Of a stretch of DNA of 64,000 nt, positions 11,801 through 26,800 are shown piece after piece. A model generated the notes under the pieces. The model had not been told where the DNA came from, did no database searches, and was given only the letters and a program-made list of their open reading frames with translations. The position numbers were made by a program, and so were the translations under genes. Positions within the stretch are counted from its first letter, which is position 1. Each line of letters opens with the position of its first letter. The stretch comes from Metallyticus violacea (taxonomy: Eukaryota; Arthropoda; Insecta; Mantodea; Metallyticidae), in contig CM060833.1 in assembly GCA_030762175.1 (NCBI GenBank), positions 160,801,501 to 160,865,500 on the forward strand, in the 5' to 3' direction.

Positions 11801-14800
11801 TGTTTAGATGAAGGTCATCTAATGCAAGTTTGTCAGCCTCCAGAAACATGAAGTTTTCATTCATCATTCATCAGTCCACAGTACCTATTTCTAGGCATCC
11901 AGTTTTTGTGTCTCAAAGACAAAAGACATTTCTATTATTTACTTTCTTTATTAATCTCCCTAACAGATTGACTACTCACAGGCTCTTTTGTACAGTGCTG
12001 ACCAATATCTGTTTGTGTGACTTAAATTAAATTCTAGCTGAATTTCCTGTTCTTCTTGCTTGTCCTCACTTTTTATTGTTACTGGGATCATACCTTCCTC
12101 TTTGTCAGTATTTATCCATCTTCCTTATCAGCAACTGTTGTCCTACAGATCTTCAAATTTTGTTTATATATCTTGGATCAAGTATCCTTCATTTTGAAGA
12201 ATATTAATACTGATTGCTTATTAGTGTTCAATGTTTGCTTTTGGCCCATTTACTACAATTAAGTAATTTTTTTATTTGTTTGTTATTTAGTGCATTTATT
12301 TTAAATTGTGATTTATTTTTGACACTGGGACTTCACTATTCTTTCTATTTTCTACACATGCTAAGAATGCAATTGCAATCATAATTTTCTGTTAGCTAAT
12401 AAATATTACAAAATGATAAAAAAATTAAATAAAAACTTAAGATTTTCCTGCATTGCGATATGTGATGTTATAAATAAAAAATTGTATTTTCTTACCCTTT
12501 TGTTAGATGGGGAAGTAATGGCTTCACAAGATATGCTCTTAGATGATTCAGAAAAACACTCCTAGTATTTATGGTATCACAACACAACATTCCATATTTC
12601 ATACATCTAGGCAGATGGCTATATTTTGTACCATTGTTAAGGAGGAAATGAAAGTGAGTTATATGTTTATGACTTCTTAATGATACAGGCATATGTCAGT
12701 ATCTAAAACAAAGGTTCATGCTTAATGCTGAACTAAACATTTTTGACCAGCAGTATAACTTATACTTAATAAGATATTTTGTATGTTAATTATAACAATA
12801 TGTATTTACTTATAAATATATCCTGCCTGGCCAACATTTTTCTCATTTAAACATTCAAAATAAAATAAAAACAAATATTATTGTAGTTAATGAAGGCAAA
12901 AATTTTGTTTTAAAATTTTTCACCATAGTTATGAACAATTAACGAAGTGAAGGAGAATATTAGGACATACTATATTTTTGAAAAATATCAGGGATTGTAA
13001 GAGCTCTTATTAGAATGTAATTAGTAAAATTCTGAGCCTGAAATACTAAAGTCTTTTCACTAAAACTGTATTATTCATCATTTAGATTTAAACAAATTTT
13101 TCTCGTTTGTTCAATTAATATTCATTAAGCTAAAATTTATTTTAATGATCCTCTTGTATCAAGCATACAGAATACAAACTCAACATGCCTCATATAATTT
13201 TCTAAGTAAATACCATAGTCAACATTGTTTTAACACATGAATCCATCAATTAATGAGTCTCACCTTTGAGAACCATTTGCTGCTGCAATAAATAATATTT
13301 TTTACATGACAAAATTAATTGAAGTGTAAATTTTTATTAACAGGTGACAATTGACACCCATACTGAATAATAAAATGGAAAAGTTTTGCCATCATTTTGC
13401 TCTGCTAGTTTGTAGAGCAAAGAAAGATTTTCCATAGTTGAATGTTGAATAGTTTATACATTCCATTTAAGTGAATGGAGTTTAGTTTAAAAAATAAATA
13501 CCTAAGTTTAGGAGATATTAACTTGTTGATATATTTTAAACATTTATTATAAACAGTTTCAAAATATAAACACTGTATGTCAATTAGGGTTAGTCCTGTT
13601 TGTTCAAAGTGTTGTGTTATTTTTGTAGCAAAATGTTTTAGAGGATCATTTGTAATAGAGGCAAATTTACCTTCTAATGCCTTTATGGTGATACTGTAAA
13701 CTGCATTAACTGACTTAAAATTTTAGACAAAGATTTTTAATTAAAGAAACAATTTTTAAGGATCTATGGACAGTTATCATGAGAAAGGAAGTAATAGTTA
13801 AGATCTTTAAACAAATTGATAACATTGTGCAATGCAGAAAAAAGCCAGAATCAATCTTGTTTTGCTGTTGCTTAATGAAGAGTTACAGAGTACATCACCA
13901 AATTGACACAGTTCTTTTAGGACTCTATTGTGACAGTATAATACTTCAGTATTTTTACCATGTGACACTTTTTTCTTCCATCATACTATGGATGTCCTCT
14001 GTGATCTTCTCTTCTATATTCACTCTACTGTTGATATCAATTAAGTCATCTGTTCTCACATTTTTAGAGATAGGATTCTTCTCAAAGAAGAATTTTGGAT
14101 TCAGTTTTTCTATAATGCTCACAGATTATTCCTTTCCTTCATATATGATGAGAGTCAAATCTTATTATTAACAATTTTTACTTTGAGACAATATTCCATT
14201 CTAATGCCTTGAAATAGAGTATTATCTGCATAATCAAATATATTGCTAAAACTTACTTTGTTACTTCTGATACAGAGTTTTTCTATAACTTGGAAAATTA
14301 TTATAATCTTTGTGCATTATCTCTCGTGATTAAATTGGTTTATCATTTTTTTAATATGTAATAATGTTTTCTTGAAATGATAATTGCAACTTGTTCAGTG
14401 AATCTAATCATATAATTAAGATTATTATATGATTGAATCAAACTACACACTCTTATTGGCTCCACTTGTTTAAATGTAAGAACATATTTTGCGGACCATC
14501 ATCCTCATTCTCAGCTGTTGACTGTTGGATAATTCACTGTGTTGCTTTGGGTATGAATATTCTGCTCTGGTAGAGGTATGATGAACTTAAAGTTTATGTT
14601 TTCATTCCTGCAAGTGTGGAAATTCTGTCTCTATATTTATAAATGTAGATTTTCTCTCACATTGCTAGCTCTGTAGGTCCCTAATCTGATTTTAATAATT
14701 TTGCTTTTTCACAACTTTGTGATTTTCTATCCAGAAATGAAATGCTATCATAATTTCTCCATTTGTTTATCCTGAAGAATACTTCAGGAATTTAAAATAC

Positions 14801-17800
14801 AAATACTATTGCTGATTTCTGAATAGAAAACTACCACATAGTGAAAAAAGCAAAATTATCCAAATCAGCACAGGGGCCTACCTAGCAACATGAGGGAAAA
14901 TATATATTCATATAATAGAGACAGATTAATGAAATTCAACACTTCTAGGGATGATATTATATAACTTTAAGTTCATCACACCTCCACCAGAGCAGAATGT
15001 GCATCCCGAAAGCAATATGATGAATTATTTGGCAGACAATAATAAACTAAGAATGCAGAGATGTCTGTGATTTATGTTTTGTATTTAAAAAAAGTAAGTA
15101 GAGCAAATGAGAGTGTGTCGAGTGAATCATACAATAATCTTAATAATGTTTTGTTTATTTTCCATATATTTCAGGTGCAAATCAATGTTATATACATTTT
15201 TAACAGTATATATATTTAAGATATATTAAATATCAATTTTTCTTTTTTCCTTAGCGTGACAATGTAGTACGCAGCTTTCGAGAAGGTAAAATATGGGTCT
15301 TAATCTGCACAGAGCTGATGGGACGTGGCATGGATTTCAAAGGGGTAAACTTGGTGCTCAATTATGACTTCCCTCCAAGTGCTATATCGTACATTCATAG
15401 AATAGGTAAGTGGCTAAAAGAATTATAGTATATTGTAAAGTATAAATAGACATTTGAAAGAGGAATGGAGATTAGTATATGTGTTATTTGGGGGATAGCT
15501 GGACCAAATATATTTCCTGTATAAAAAGAAATCTTCAGTAATGAAGGATAATAATGCCAGCTCACTTGCTAATGAACATTAAAGTGCTGAAATAAGACAA
15601 CAGAGAGCAGAGGTATAACCATTTATAAGTCATGTTCCAAGAGACTGCAGACTACATTATGCTGAAAAGATGGTGAGAATTGGGATGAAGGTGACCATGG
15701 AACAATGTCACAATGAATGGTAGGAAAAGCCAGAGTAAATCTGCTCAGCACCACTTCAAGTATAACTGCTGGGATTGAACCCAAGCTTCCTGATGGAAGA
15801 TGAGTAGTTTGTTCACTAGGCCTTTACACTTCCCTGCCAAAATAACCTATATTCATTATTTTTATATGTTATAAATCAATCATTGCAACATTGCAAACAT
15901 GAGCTCATGCATTGTCATGGAGAAGGCATCAACCAAATAAATGCAGCTCAGAGGATTTTCATTGGATGTGTGCGGCCCAGATGCTCAAAACAGTCTTGTA
16001 AACCCCATTAACTGTTGTTTGTGGGGGACTTCATGTTGATAATTCATTCTCTAACAGTTGCACTAAATCACCAAAATCTTTTCTGCCAACTGAATAACCT
16101 TGGTGTTTTTTGGTGTAGGAAAACCAGGTGGTTTAGAATAAGCTTACCTGTTTGCTTTCAGGACCATAATAGTGAAGCCAAGTCTCATCACATGTAATGA
16201 TGGAATTCAGATATGCTTCGCTGTACTCAGCTACCAGACACTGAAGCTCCCAACACACATCCACTCGCACCATTTTTTGCTCAGGATTAGCAATATAGGC
16301 ATTCATTTGGCAAATACGTATCTCATGTGTAAGCAGTTGTGCAGAATGTGAATGCACTATCTGGATATCTTCCAGAACAATGATGGCATTTGTGTTAATC
16401 ATGGTCTCATTCACTGCAGTGTTTGGAGCATCTGAACTGTCTTACTTTGTTGTTGAAACACAGCTCTCCTTAAACTCTTTGAATCACTGAAGTGCAGATG
16501 ATTGTGGCAGAACATCATTGTCATATGCTTGCTGTAACATCATTTATGCTTCCTTACTGGATTTCTTCAGACGAAAATATAATTTCAGAGCAATTTATTG
16601 CTCATTATGAATGACTCCATTTTACACATGCAAACACTCACTCTTTTCTGGCATACTGTACTAAGATGCATGCGTGTACATGCTTCCTATTTTTTTCCAC
16701 CAATTACATGAGATATGTTCTTCTAAGGAAAAATTATTTCTCCATTGTGTGATTAGAAAAAAATCATTCTCAGATATTTATTGACTAGCCCTTGTGAAAT
16801 ATGAATATACTTAAAATTCCTCTGTACTGTAACAGATATTGCACAGAATGACTGTATGTATATCATCCATTCTTCCTTCGCTTCATCATTTCTTTCCCCT
16901 TCTCTCCCTTCCACTTTCTTTCGCTTCTTCCTCTTCTTTTCCTCCTTCCCTCTTGCTTTCCTCCTTTCCTACTGCCTTTTTTCCCTCTCCTTTCTTCCTT
17001 TCATCCTCTCACACTCTCCAATTCTCCCTCCTTTCTTCCAGTACATTGTTGCTTGTGTATATTCTATGGTTAATTTTATGAGCTTTGGATAATTTGTTTA
17101 TTTTATAATCAAGAGCATTTGAAACAGAAAGATGCCTTAAGATATAGATGCTTTAAGGTATTGTAAAACATAGGCTTTCACAGCCAGTGTCAATCATATG
17201 AACTGAATGTTCTGGGTTGTAAGACCAGGAGCCAATGGGATTTTCTCCCTAATCTTCCCATATGTTATGTCCATGATTGTAATGAACTTCCACAGTGATG
17301 TGCTCAATGTGATCTTATTCGAACGAGGCAATGACTGACTCTTTGGAATGGGTGGCAATATGTATAATAGGGGTTCCTGTGTGGGCTCTGATTGGTTTGT
17401 TTGGTTGGATCTAACTTGGAGCTCCTGGGCGTTTCCATTTGGGGGTTGATTGCTGATTGGTTCGCATAGTTTCTTTGTCTTCATAATTTGTAAGGCCATA
17501 TACCATGCTGAGTGCAATTGCAGAGCTTTTTCTTTTCTTTTAAAATATTTTCTGTACTTATAAATTTCAATTGCTGTCCAGTATTAGGTCAGACAGACAA
17601 ATCAGCCATTTCTGAGCATGCCCTCCTAGCTGACAGAGAGCATAAAATTGGTTTGTAAGGTACTGATATATTAGTTTCAACATCCCATATCATCTTTGCT
17701 CATGCCAGGAGACAATTGAAATTTACAAGCATAGAAAACAATTTTAACAGGAAAGAAGCTCTGAAATAGCACCCAGCCTGGTATCTGCCTTACAAAATAT

Positions 17801-20800
17801 CAAACAAAGAAACTATGCAAATCAATCAGCAACCAACACCCAGCTGGAAATGCCCAGAAGCTCCAGGTTAGATCTAACCCCCTTAACCAAGTGAACCAAC
17901 CATAGCCTATTTCCACAGGCTCCTCCACTATCTGTATCATCACCCATTCGATCAACGAGTCAATCACCGCCTCATCTTCAAGAAGATTATGTTGATCTAT
18001 TGCTGATGATGTCCATTGCAGTTGTGGATGAAATGTCTGGGAAGATGGAGAAGAATTCCATTAGACAACGACCTAAGCCCGAAGGACTCAGTTCAAGTAG
18101 CTTTAAGGTAACACATCCCCACAGCATAATGTTTTATCCTCCGGTGGACAATGGGCTGACGATGCGAATAAATGGTTCATGAAAGTGGTCCTACATATTT
18201 AAACAAGTAAGTGGAGCAAAAGAGTGTTAGTTTGACTAAATCACACAATGACCTTAAAAGCTTTAAGATATATTATTTCTTGCTGAGATCAGAGCTTAAT
18301 AGTTCTGTTGCATTATCAAATGCTATTGTACATGAACATCATTCAATAGAAATTGACAATCTCAGTAGAAGAGGAATCTAAAATGAAATATGACTTTTTT
18401 TGTATTTTAAAAATATTGTTGGATCCAGAACAAAGTTAACAATTATAGAAGGTAAGTCAATAGCAGCATATGTTTTCACCATAGCAGGATTTTATTATAT
18501 AATTGATAGACAAAAAAGCATGAGTATGTATAACTTTAGAAAAGTGACTTTATTTTGCCATAAGAAAGCTTTTATTTAAGGTGGGTTCCACAAGCTTGGA
18601 AGTGTTTTCATCTAATCTTTATAATTTTAATTTAATGTCTTAAACAATTATGGCCTAGCTGCTATAGTTACCAACTATGAAAACATTTTTAATCCAGAAA
18701 TGACATTCTTCATTTCGGAAAATACCTGGAACTAAATGTGATTAAAATTCTTATTTTATCGTATGATCATTTTCCCTCTCCACTTCAAATAAGCATAATG
18801 AATTAAATTGGGTCTTATCTGTGTTTGACACATTTTGCAGCATATGATAAGCTGAACTCCAATCTGGGTAGGTTATGTTGAGATAGAAAAGGGTGGTTTT
18901 TTTCCCCCCCTCCTAGTTTTGAGGTGATTTTTGGTGATTACATGAAGGTGCTGCTATTTGCTGATGTAAAGCAACTCATAGTAATCAATTGAAAATATTT
19001 TGAAACAAACTGAATAATATGTATAAGATGCAACAAGTGCATGGCACTGTTAGAAATCAAATGTACTAAATTGTCTAACTAACCTTTTAAGAAATTTACG
19101 TGTTTTCTCCTGCATAACTCATTGCCTCGAGTGCATGTGCAGCATATTTTAATTTAAATATTGGATTTAGGAAGCTGTAGACATTGGAATGGTAATATAT
19201 CCTAAACTTAGGTATGCATTTTTTATACTAAACTCCACTTACATAAAAATAAAATGCGTTTCTGGAGAATCTCCCCATCTTCAGTTGCTTACTGAACAGC
19301 GATTACTTAAAATGATATCTAGACTAAGTTATTTAATTTTTCTTTTGTATTAACAACCTGCTCCATTGCATGGTAATATTACAAGTTTTAGTTCTCTTCT
19401 TGTACTAAAACTACTTACTCCAAGCATTTGAGATAAATTTTCAATTAATCTATACTAAGTACTACAAGTATACCATTAAGATGCATTTAGGGATAATTAA
19501 TAGTAATTACTACAAATAAGCAACTAGGACATAGAGATAATATATTATGGCTGAAAATGATTGGCATTAGATAACCATATATAGATTGATTTACTTGGAT
19601 TTATGAATTGTATGCACATGTGTGTGTTCTAATGCCAACTTGCTTGTCTGATAAGGTCATTGTTTTATAAGTAATTTAAATTTTCATTAGAAATTACATT
19701 TTGATTTTTTTCTGGAGCTCTTGAGAACACTCCAATGTTCTTAGCAGGCATTTATTTTCAAATTTTTAATGCACCAATTTCATATTGATAACTAAATTTT
19801 AAATAATATTAAAATCATTTAATAAAAATGTAAAGAAAGACTTATTTAAGCTTTCAGGTATACATTTTGCATCTGATGTTTGCAGTATACCTGTGAAAAC
19901 AGGTTGTGAACAACACTTTTTCAATGAGATTATGAATTTACTAGAGAAGAACTTTGCTACATGACAAGGAGAGAAGTGACAGTCCACCGATAGCAGTGGC
20001 AAAAGAAAATGTTGGGGTTATTGAGAAACTGATTTATGAGAATCATCAAATTATTTACAGAGAAATGAGGCAACATTACACATTGGATTACCAGCAATTG
20101 CTAAAATCTTATACATTATTCTTTGAGTCAAGAAAAGCACATTGAGTTGAGTCCATAATTTGACTACTAGTAAAAACAAATGCAAATAATGGTGCAAAGA
20201 AATGCTCTGTATATTTCATGGAGGCAAGTCTAGATTTTATTTTATAGTCATGGGTGATGAATCATGGATATATAAATTTGATCCAGATATCATAAACAAA
20301 GTCAATGATATGGATTTTTCCAGATGATGATCATCTGATGAAAGTGAAAGTGACCATATTTTGCCAGCAAGAAAATAATACTGACACAGGTGGCTGAAGT
20401 ATTATCTGTTATGCCTGAAGAATAATAAAAATATAATTTACACACTATAAAAAAAGCTTTTTGACACCTTTATCTCATAGTGCACTGGGTACTATGATTT
20501 GTTTGGCAGAAGTGTTGGAGAACATAAAAGAATAGTGACAAAAGATGAGATTGAGAGGGATACTTCTTCACTACAACAATGCAAGCATGCACTGGCACAT
20601 GCTCTCACAGTGTACATTACAATGCAGTTTTTGGAATCAAGAGGTGAAACTTTGAATCATCCAATCTAGGGGCCTTGGACTTCATTTCTTGGTTCCAATC
20701 ATGGGGAATTGTTTAAATAGAAGGGCATTTCCCAAACCAGAATAAGCTGCTGCAATGTTCAAGGATGAGCTTATGGCACTGGAAAAAAAAGAGTGCAAGG

Positions 20801-23800
20801 ACTAACATAAAACGATTTTAGGTTATTTCTTTGTGCCTTAAAAGTTTCATAGCACCTCTTGTATTTGAGCTTAGTAGTAATAAGTTTGTACTAATTCCAC
20901 TGCTTGGACATCGCTTGTTCTCATAGAATAACATCTTTTTTTTTTTCTAGGTAGAACTGGTAGAGCAGGAAGACCAGGCAAAGCAATCACATTTTTTACT
21001 GAAGATGATACTGTTAATCTCCGCAGGTATGCATACAGAAGGCTATTGCCAACTGACAACTGAAGAAAGAATATAATTCACAGCTATAATCTCCTCAGAC
21101 TTATATTAATCAATCCTTTTCTTCATTCCGCTTTATATGTTAAAAAAATCAAAGCATATGCTTTAAACTGTGATAATTTTGCAAATCTGATATCTTATTT
21201 TGGTCTGATATAATAAATTATAGCTTGGAAATGTAGCTATGAATGGATTACAGCAAAAAACAATTTATTAACCTTTGCTCTTTGTTCTGATTTACTGCTT
21301 GTTTAACATCACAATTTTTAATTTACTTAAAATTCACTTAATACTATGAGTTTGCCAAGATAAGAGCTAATGAAGTTCATTTAACAGGTAGTTTTTGTGC
21401 AAAGTACAGGTTACCATAAAAGAATTAGATATTTTCAATAATATATAATACCTGCACCATTAAATAGATGGACATCCAATATCATTGTCTGGCTGTATTT
21501 CCATTATTATACTGCTACTATTATTATGCTGAGTTTCCTGCTGTCTCTTTCAGTTGACTTCTTGGAACTCTGTTGGAAAACCTCCTTAACTTGGTCCATT
21601 CTCACCTCTGTCAAGAAAGAATGACTGCTGTTTTTTTTTCCTTACAACAGCCATTACAAAATAAACTTAGCTTCTCCTGGCATGGTTATCTAAAATTGTT
21701 AAATGGAACACATTTTATATACTGTTTCTAAAAATTCCACTTCTTCTGCTCCTTCCCTCCCCCTCCTCCTGCTCCTGCTCCTTCTTCTTCTTCTTCTTCT
21801 TCTTCTTCTTCTTCTTCTTCTTCTTCTTCTTCTTCTTCTTCTTCTTCTTCTTCTTCTTCTTCTTTTTCACTTTTGAACATAAAGGACTTAGTGGCAGGTG
21901 GTCAACTCAGCTCCTCCATCGCCATGTAGTACAAAACTAAGATTTTACTTGAATGTAAAACGGCTGGTAATTTTGTCCAGGGACCTCCTGCCCCCCCCCC
22001 CCCTTTTTTATGGAATTCTTTCACATGCCATAGATTTACAACACAGGATCCCAGCTTAAAGTTCCTCCTGAAGGGCCTACACTCTGGATTTTTATGTGCT
22101 CAAAAATACATCGACCTTAGCTGAGATTGAACTCACAAACCTTGGGTCTAAGACTACTGAATCTGACTGAATATCTATTTGTACCATAAATACTATTAAA
22201 AACATTATAAAGGAACTGTGCAGATGTTTTGGCAATCAGAGTTGTGCTGCCAAACAGTATCACCTTCATTGTTGAGTTCAAGTGCAGCAGAATTAGTACA
22301 TTACTGCAGATATAACTGTGGAATGGGAAATTCGTGAGAACCGCTTTGTTTTGATAGTACTTACTAGAGTTGGAAACAATACATTACTGGAGGTTTAACC
22401 TTGTAATGGGAAGATTATGAAAATGTTTCTATTTTATTTTGATAGTCCTTCCTAGGGTTGAAAAATCAAATGTTCCTAACTCAATCACATCATTTGATGA
22501 CCAGGTATTGCGTGGATTTTTCGACATATAAATCATAGCTCAGCTCACAATGCTGCATTGCTCTATATCAGTGGTTCCCAAACTGTAGGTTGGGACCCCT
22601 AGTGCCATTGCTTTGGATATTGGGAAAGTATTTTTATTTAAGAACTTATTCATTTTCACACCCTTTCTTATTAAGAATGTTTAACTAACTTTTGCATTAT
22701 GATTATTTTGACCAGTTATGCAGCAGCACGACAGTGGCTATTGTGATTCAATAGATGTTACATTGTTGAAATGTGCTTGTAAACTTGCAAATGAATTATT
22801 ATTAAGCAGTAAAGTGAGTAGAGGGGTTGCGAACAATTTCATTCTGTAAGAGAGGTTGTGCATGTAATATGTTTGGGACCTGCAATTCTATTTAACTGCT
22901 TGAAGTTTAGATTCCTTCTCATTAATGTCATTAGTACATGTTCTAAAGTGAAGTGCTGACATATGTTTGTGGTTTCCCCAGTATGATCTTATCCATTGCA
23001 TCTTGACAAAAAAGAATTTCTTTATATTATTTTGCTGACCACAATAACCATCATGGCCACCAAAAAATAACATCAGGATGATAAGAATGGTTTGAAAAAA
23101 CTTATAAAAAGTTTGTTATACAGTGATAATCAAAGTTCTGTTCATATTTCTGAATATGAAAGAGACTTTGAAGAAAGTTCTAGTGATACTGATAAGGAAT
23201 CTAGTGCAGAAAGTAGCAAAGAAAAGGATAGTGATGTGCCAGGCCCTTCAAAGTGCATTTGTACTACGATGCAGAATAAGTCGTGTGACTGTAATTGAAC
23301 TAAAACGAAAAATAGAAATTTGTTTTCTATTCTTTTACAGCAAATGGTAAAGACTTACTAAACAAGTGTACATCAGAGCTGCCATCTGAACTTTAATTTT
23401 TTTGGAAACTTGGAACCTGTTTTGAGAAAAATTGTAGTGAAATGAATGCTTATGTAACAAGACAACTCGGTGGAAAAATGTTCAAAGATGATGACAAATG
23501 CTTTCACTCTATAGCAAATCAGATTGGGGCCTAAATTACTTTTATTATCTTGATATCCCAAGTGCAAAAATTACATATTCAATTGTACTGGAGCAAAAAC
23601 ATGCATTAACATGTCCATTTTTCATGAAACAACAAGCAGAGAAAGTGTATATTTTATCTAATCTATCATTTAACACACTCTTATGCTTTACTTACTTTTA
23701 AATACGGTGGGACTGGTTTTGAAGAGACATCCTCTCCATCTTCAATCACTTTGATGACTGGTAGGAGAAACTAGCATCTATGAGGACCTGTGGCTCTGCC

Positions 23801-26800
23801 CTGGTGGTGTTAGTTCTACCCTCTGATATTTAAGTGTCTTTCAACACTAGTGTCATAGTATCTTTGTTCCTGAGTATTCCAACTGACAATCTTTTATCAT
23901 TTTTGAATAATTGGTTAAAGGAGATAGGATTAATGAAATTCACAGGAAAGAATATATCCACCTTATTAATATTTGTATTAATTAATTTTGCAGGAGAATT
24001 CTATAAACAGAAAACAGGACTCACAATGGGAAATCCTTTGTGCCCCTTTCTAGCAGATTTATTCTTGAGTACATTGAAACTCATATAATTTCTGCCTTCG
24101 CTTATTATTTTAAATGCTGGTACAAATATGTTGATGACATTTTTAGTATAGTGAAAAGAGAATTAGTTGAAGATGCTTTGAAGCTTTTGAATATACAAGA
24201 CAGCAATATATCCTTCACACTGGAAACAGAAACAAAGGGAATATTGCCATTTTTAGATATAAAAATTAATAAGAATCATGAAAATTTAGAATTTGGAATT
24301 TACAGAAAGGATAGTCACACAGATAACTATAAAATCATGTGGGTTCAATCCCATAGCTCACAAGCACAGAATTTTCAACAGTTTAACATATAGACTGGTG
24401 AATTTATGAATCAGTAAAGAGGAGTACAAAAAAGAATTTGAGAAGATACAGGAGATTGCTATTATAAACAAAAATTAACAAAAATTTAGTAAACAACAAA
24501 CTTAATATGTTCCTAAAGAACAAATTGATCAAGAATACCACCACGCTATTTACTGAAAAAGAGAGACCAGTTTTTAAAAAATTCACCCAGCATCCAGTAG
24601 CTATGATTAAATTCTAAAAAAAGTTTAAAGATATTAACATCAAATTGGCACCTATTAACAGATACACTCTAAAAAATGTTTTAGTGAACAACACTTTTAA
24701 TAACATTCCACAGGAGAAAAAGTCAGGCATCTACAAAATAACATGTAAAGAATATGATAAGATATACTTTGGAAAAACTAAAAGGAACATAGGAACACGG
24801 TTAAAGGAACATCTCAGGAACGTTAAGTACAACCAGATAGATAAGTCAGCAGTGGCACACCATTTTTGGATAGATAATCACGACATAAAAAGAAAAATAA
24901 AGTTATTTAAAGAAGCACATGGACATACAGAATTGGACACGTGGGAGATTTTCATTCATAAACATAGGGATCATCTTATGAATTTTGACATAACAGGAGA
25001 ATGTAATACAAATTTCCAGTTTATAAAAAAACACCACCAGGAAGGAGCCACAGGTCCTCATAGATGTTTGTTTCTCCTACCATAGTTAAATTAGTTGAAG
25101 ATGGAAAGAATGTCTCTTCAAAACTGGTCTCACCGTATTTAAAAGTAAATGAAGCATAAGAGTGTGTTAGCCGACAGATTAGATGAATTTACATTTAACA
25201 AGCTTCACTGTGTGAGTTCCAACAGAATTTTTTAAAAATTTTCTAATTTTTCGAACGTTCTTAAATGATTTAAGCAGGGAAAGATTCAGATTGATTTCAC
25301 ATTTCCAACATTTCATGGATGATTACAAAAAAAGTCAGAGCAATAAACTCAAAAAAGTTAGGCTTCTCATATGATATTTCTCTTCAAAATTTTCAAAAAT
25401 ATATCACCCTTCTCAGGACATTGCTCTAGACAAAAGTAAAATAAAATTCTGTGGTTGTTTTTCATTTTTGCAATGTATTAGAAGGTCCAAACAAGCAAAA
25501 TTTGGCATACAATTTTACAAAATTTGCAGATTGAGTTCAGCCTACTGTGAGTATTTATGTAGGCTATGATCTGATAGACTCTAGTCTTCCTGCTAGTACC
25601 AACTTAATGATCAGTATGTGTGAACCCATTGTTGGGTCATGGTTGCACATTACACTAGTCTGGAATGAAGTACTGCCTCCAAAGTTTGAATGTATTTAAG
25701 ATATTTCTGGCATGCTAAAATCAAATTCATAGCCAGAAACTTCCTATCTTTTTTTTTTTAAATCTTGCATCACATTTTGAAAATTACAGCATAATTATTA
25801 AAACTGTAATACTTTAACATATATGTAGTTTTAGCATCCAAGTTATAAAAATAAAATTTATTCTATGTATTTTTAAGGTGTTTATAGTAAAAACTGAGGA
25901 CACTGGATATTTCTTATCCAAGCTGATCAGGAAGTTAGAACAAAATTACATGCAGTCTTATCATTATGTTTATTTGTGGGAGTTAGGACTGTCAACCACC
26001 CACTTTGTGAAAGAAATAGCTGATCTTTTCAAACACATGCACATCCCATCTGGTTCCCTCATATATTATTAGTTTCTGTTTCATCTGGACACAAAATCGC
26101 TACCTTTAGGGATACCGTTGTTTTAGAGAGAACAATTGAACTATAATAATGACTGCTACTTATGTCCATGTGATTTAAGAAGTGCAATTCTAAAAATAAA
26201 AACAAATCATGTATCAGCCATTTTACCTGTACTTGATGTACCAATCCCTGTGCAACCAGGAAACCTTAAACATTTTTCAGTTTTCATCTAAGTCTAATGT
26301 AGAATTGAGGGAAATTGTGATTAGTGACAGTGGTGAGGAATCTTGTCTTCCCTAAAGTGTTAACCAAGTTTGTTATGTTCTCGACTCCAAGAAAAAAATT
26401 GACTGTGTCCAGTAACACCGTTCTTTTGATATTGACAATATGAAGTACATTTTAATCCTTTTTCTCTGAAAATGACCATCTTATATATTGCAGTAATGTG
26501 AAAGAACTTATCCTAAAACTTGGACTTCCAAACTACAACCCACCTGAATGAAGACTGTTCATTGACTTCCAAATAAAGTTTAAAGGGTGTCCTCCTTCAA
26601 AAAAAAAAATGTTTTGGGTTCAGTGCTCATTGCCTATTCAGTGATCCTGAAAGAATCATATGAAAATTGTTTTGAGACTGAACTACAATGAACACAACTG
26701 GAAGGCAATGGTGATTTTTCAAATTTTTAACTATGCTTGGTCAACAATTTGGTTTTTCCAAATTTCCATGCTTTCAATGTCTATGGGTCCACATTAAGCT

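Noticed and set aside
14418..15141. DNA transposon with terminal inverted repeats
   Set aside because: The inverted ends are part of Penelope-like tails. Both arms encode endonuclease-tail text and no transposase lies between them.
16839..17092. Two overlapping open frames of 78-80 codons rich in serine, phenylalanine and leucine
   Set aside because: They are products of a pyrimidine-only TTCC tract; repeats of S, F, L and P in two frames at once show composition, not coding.
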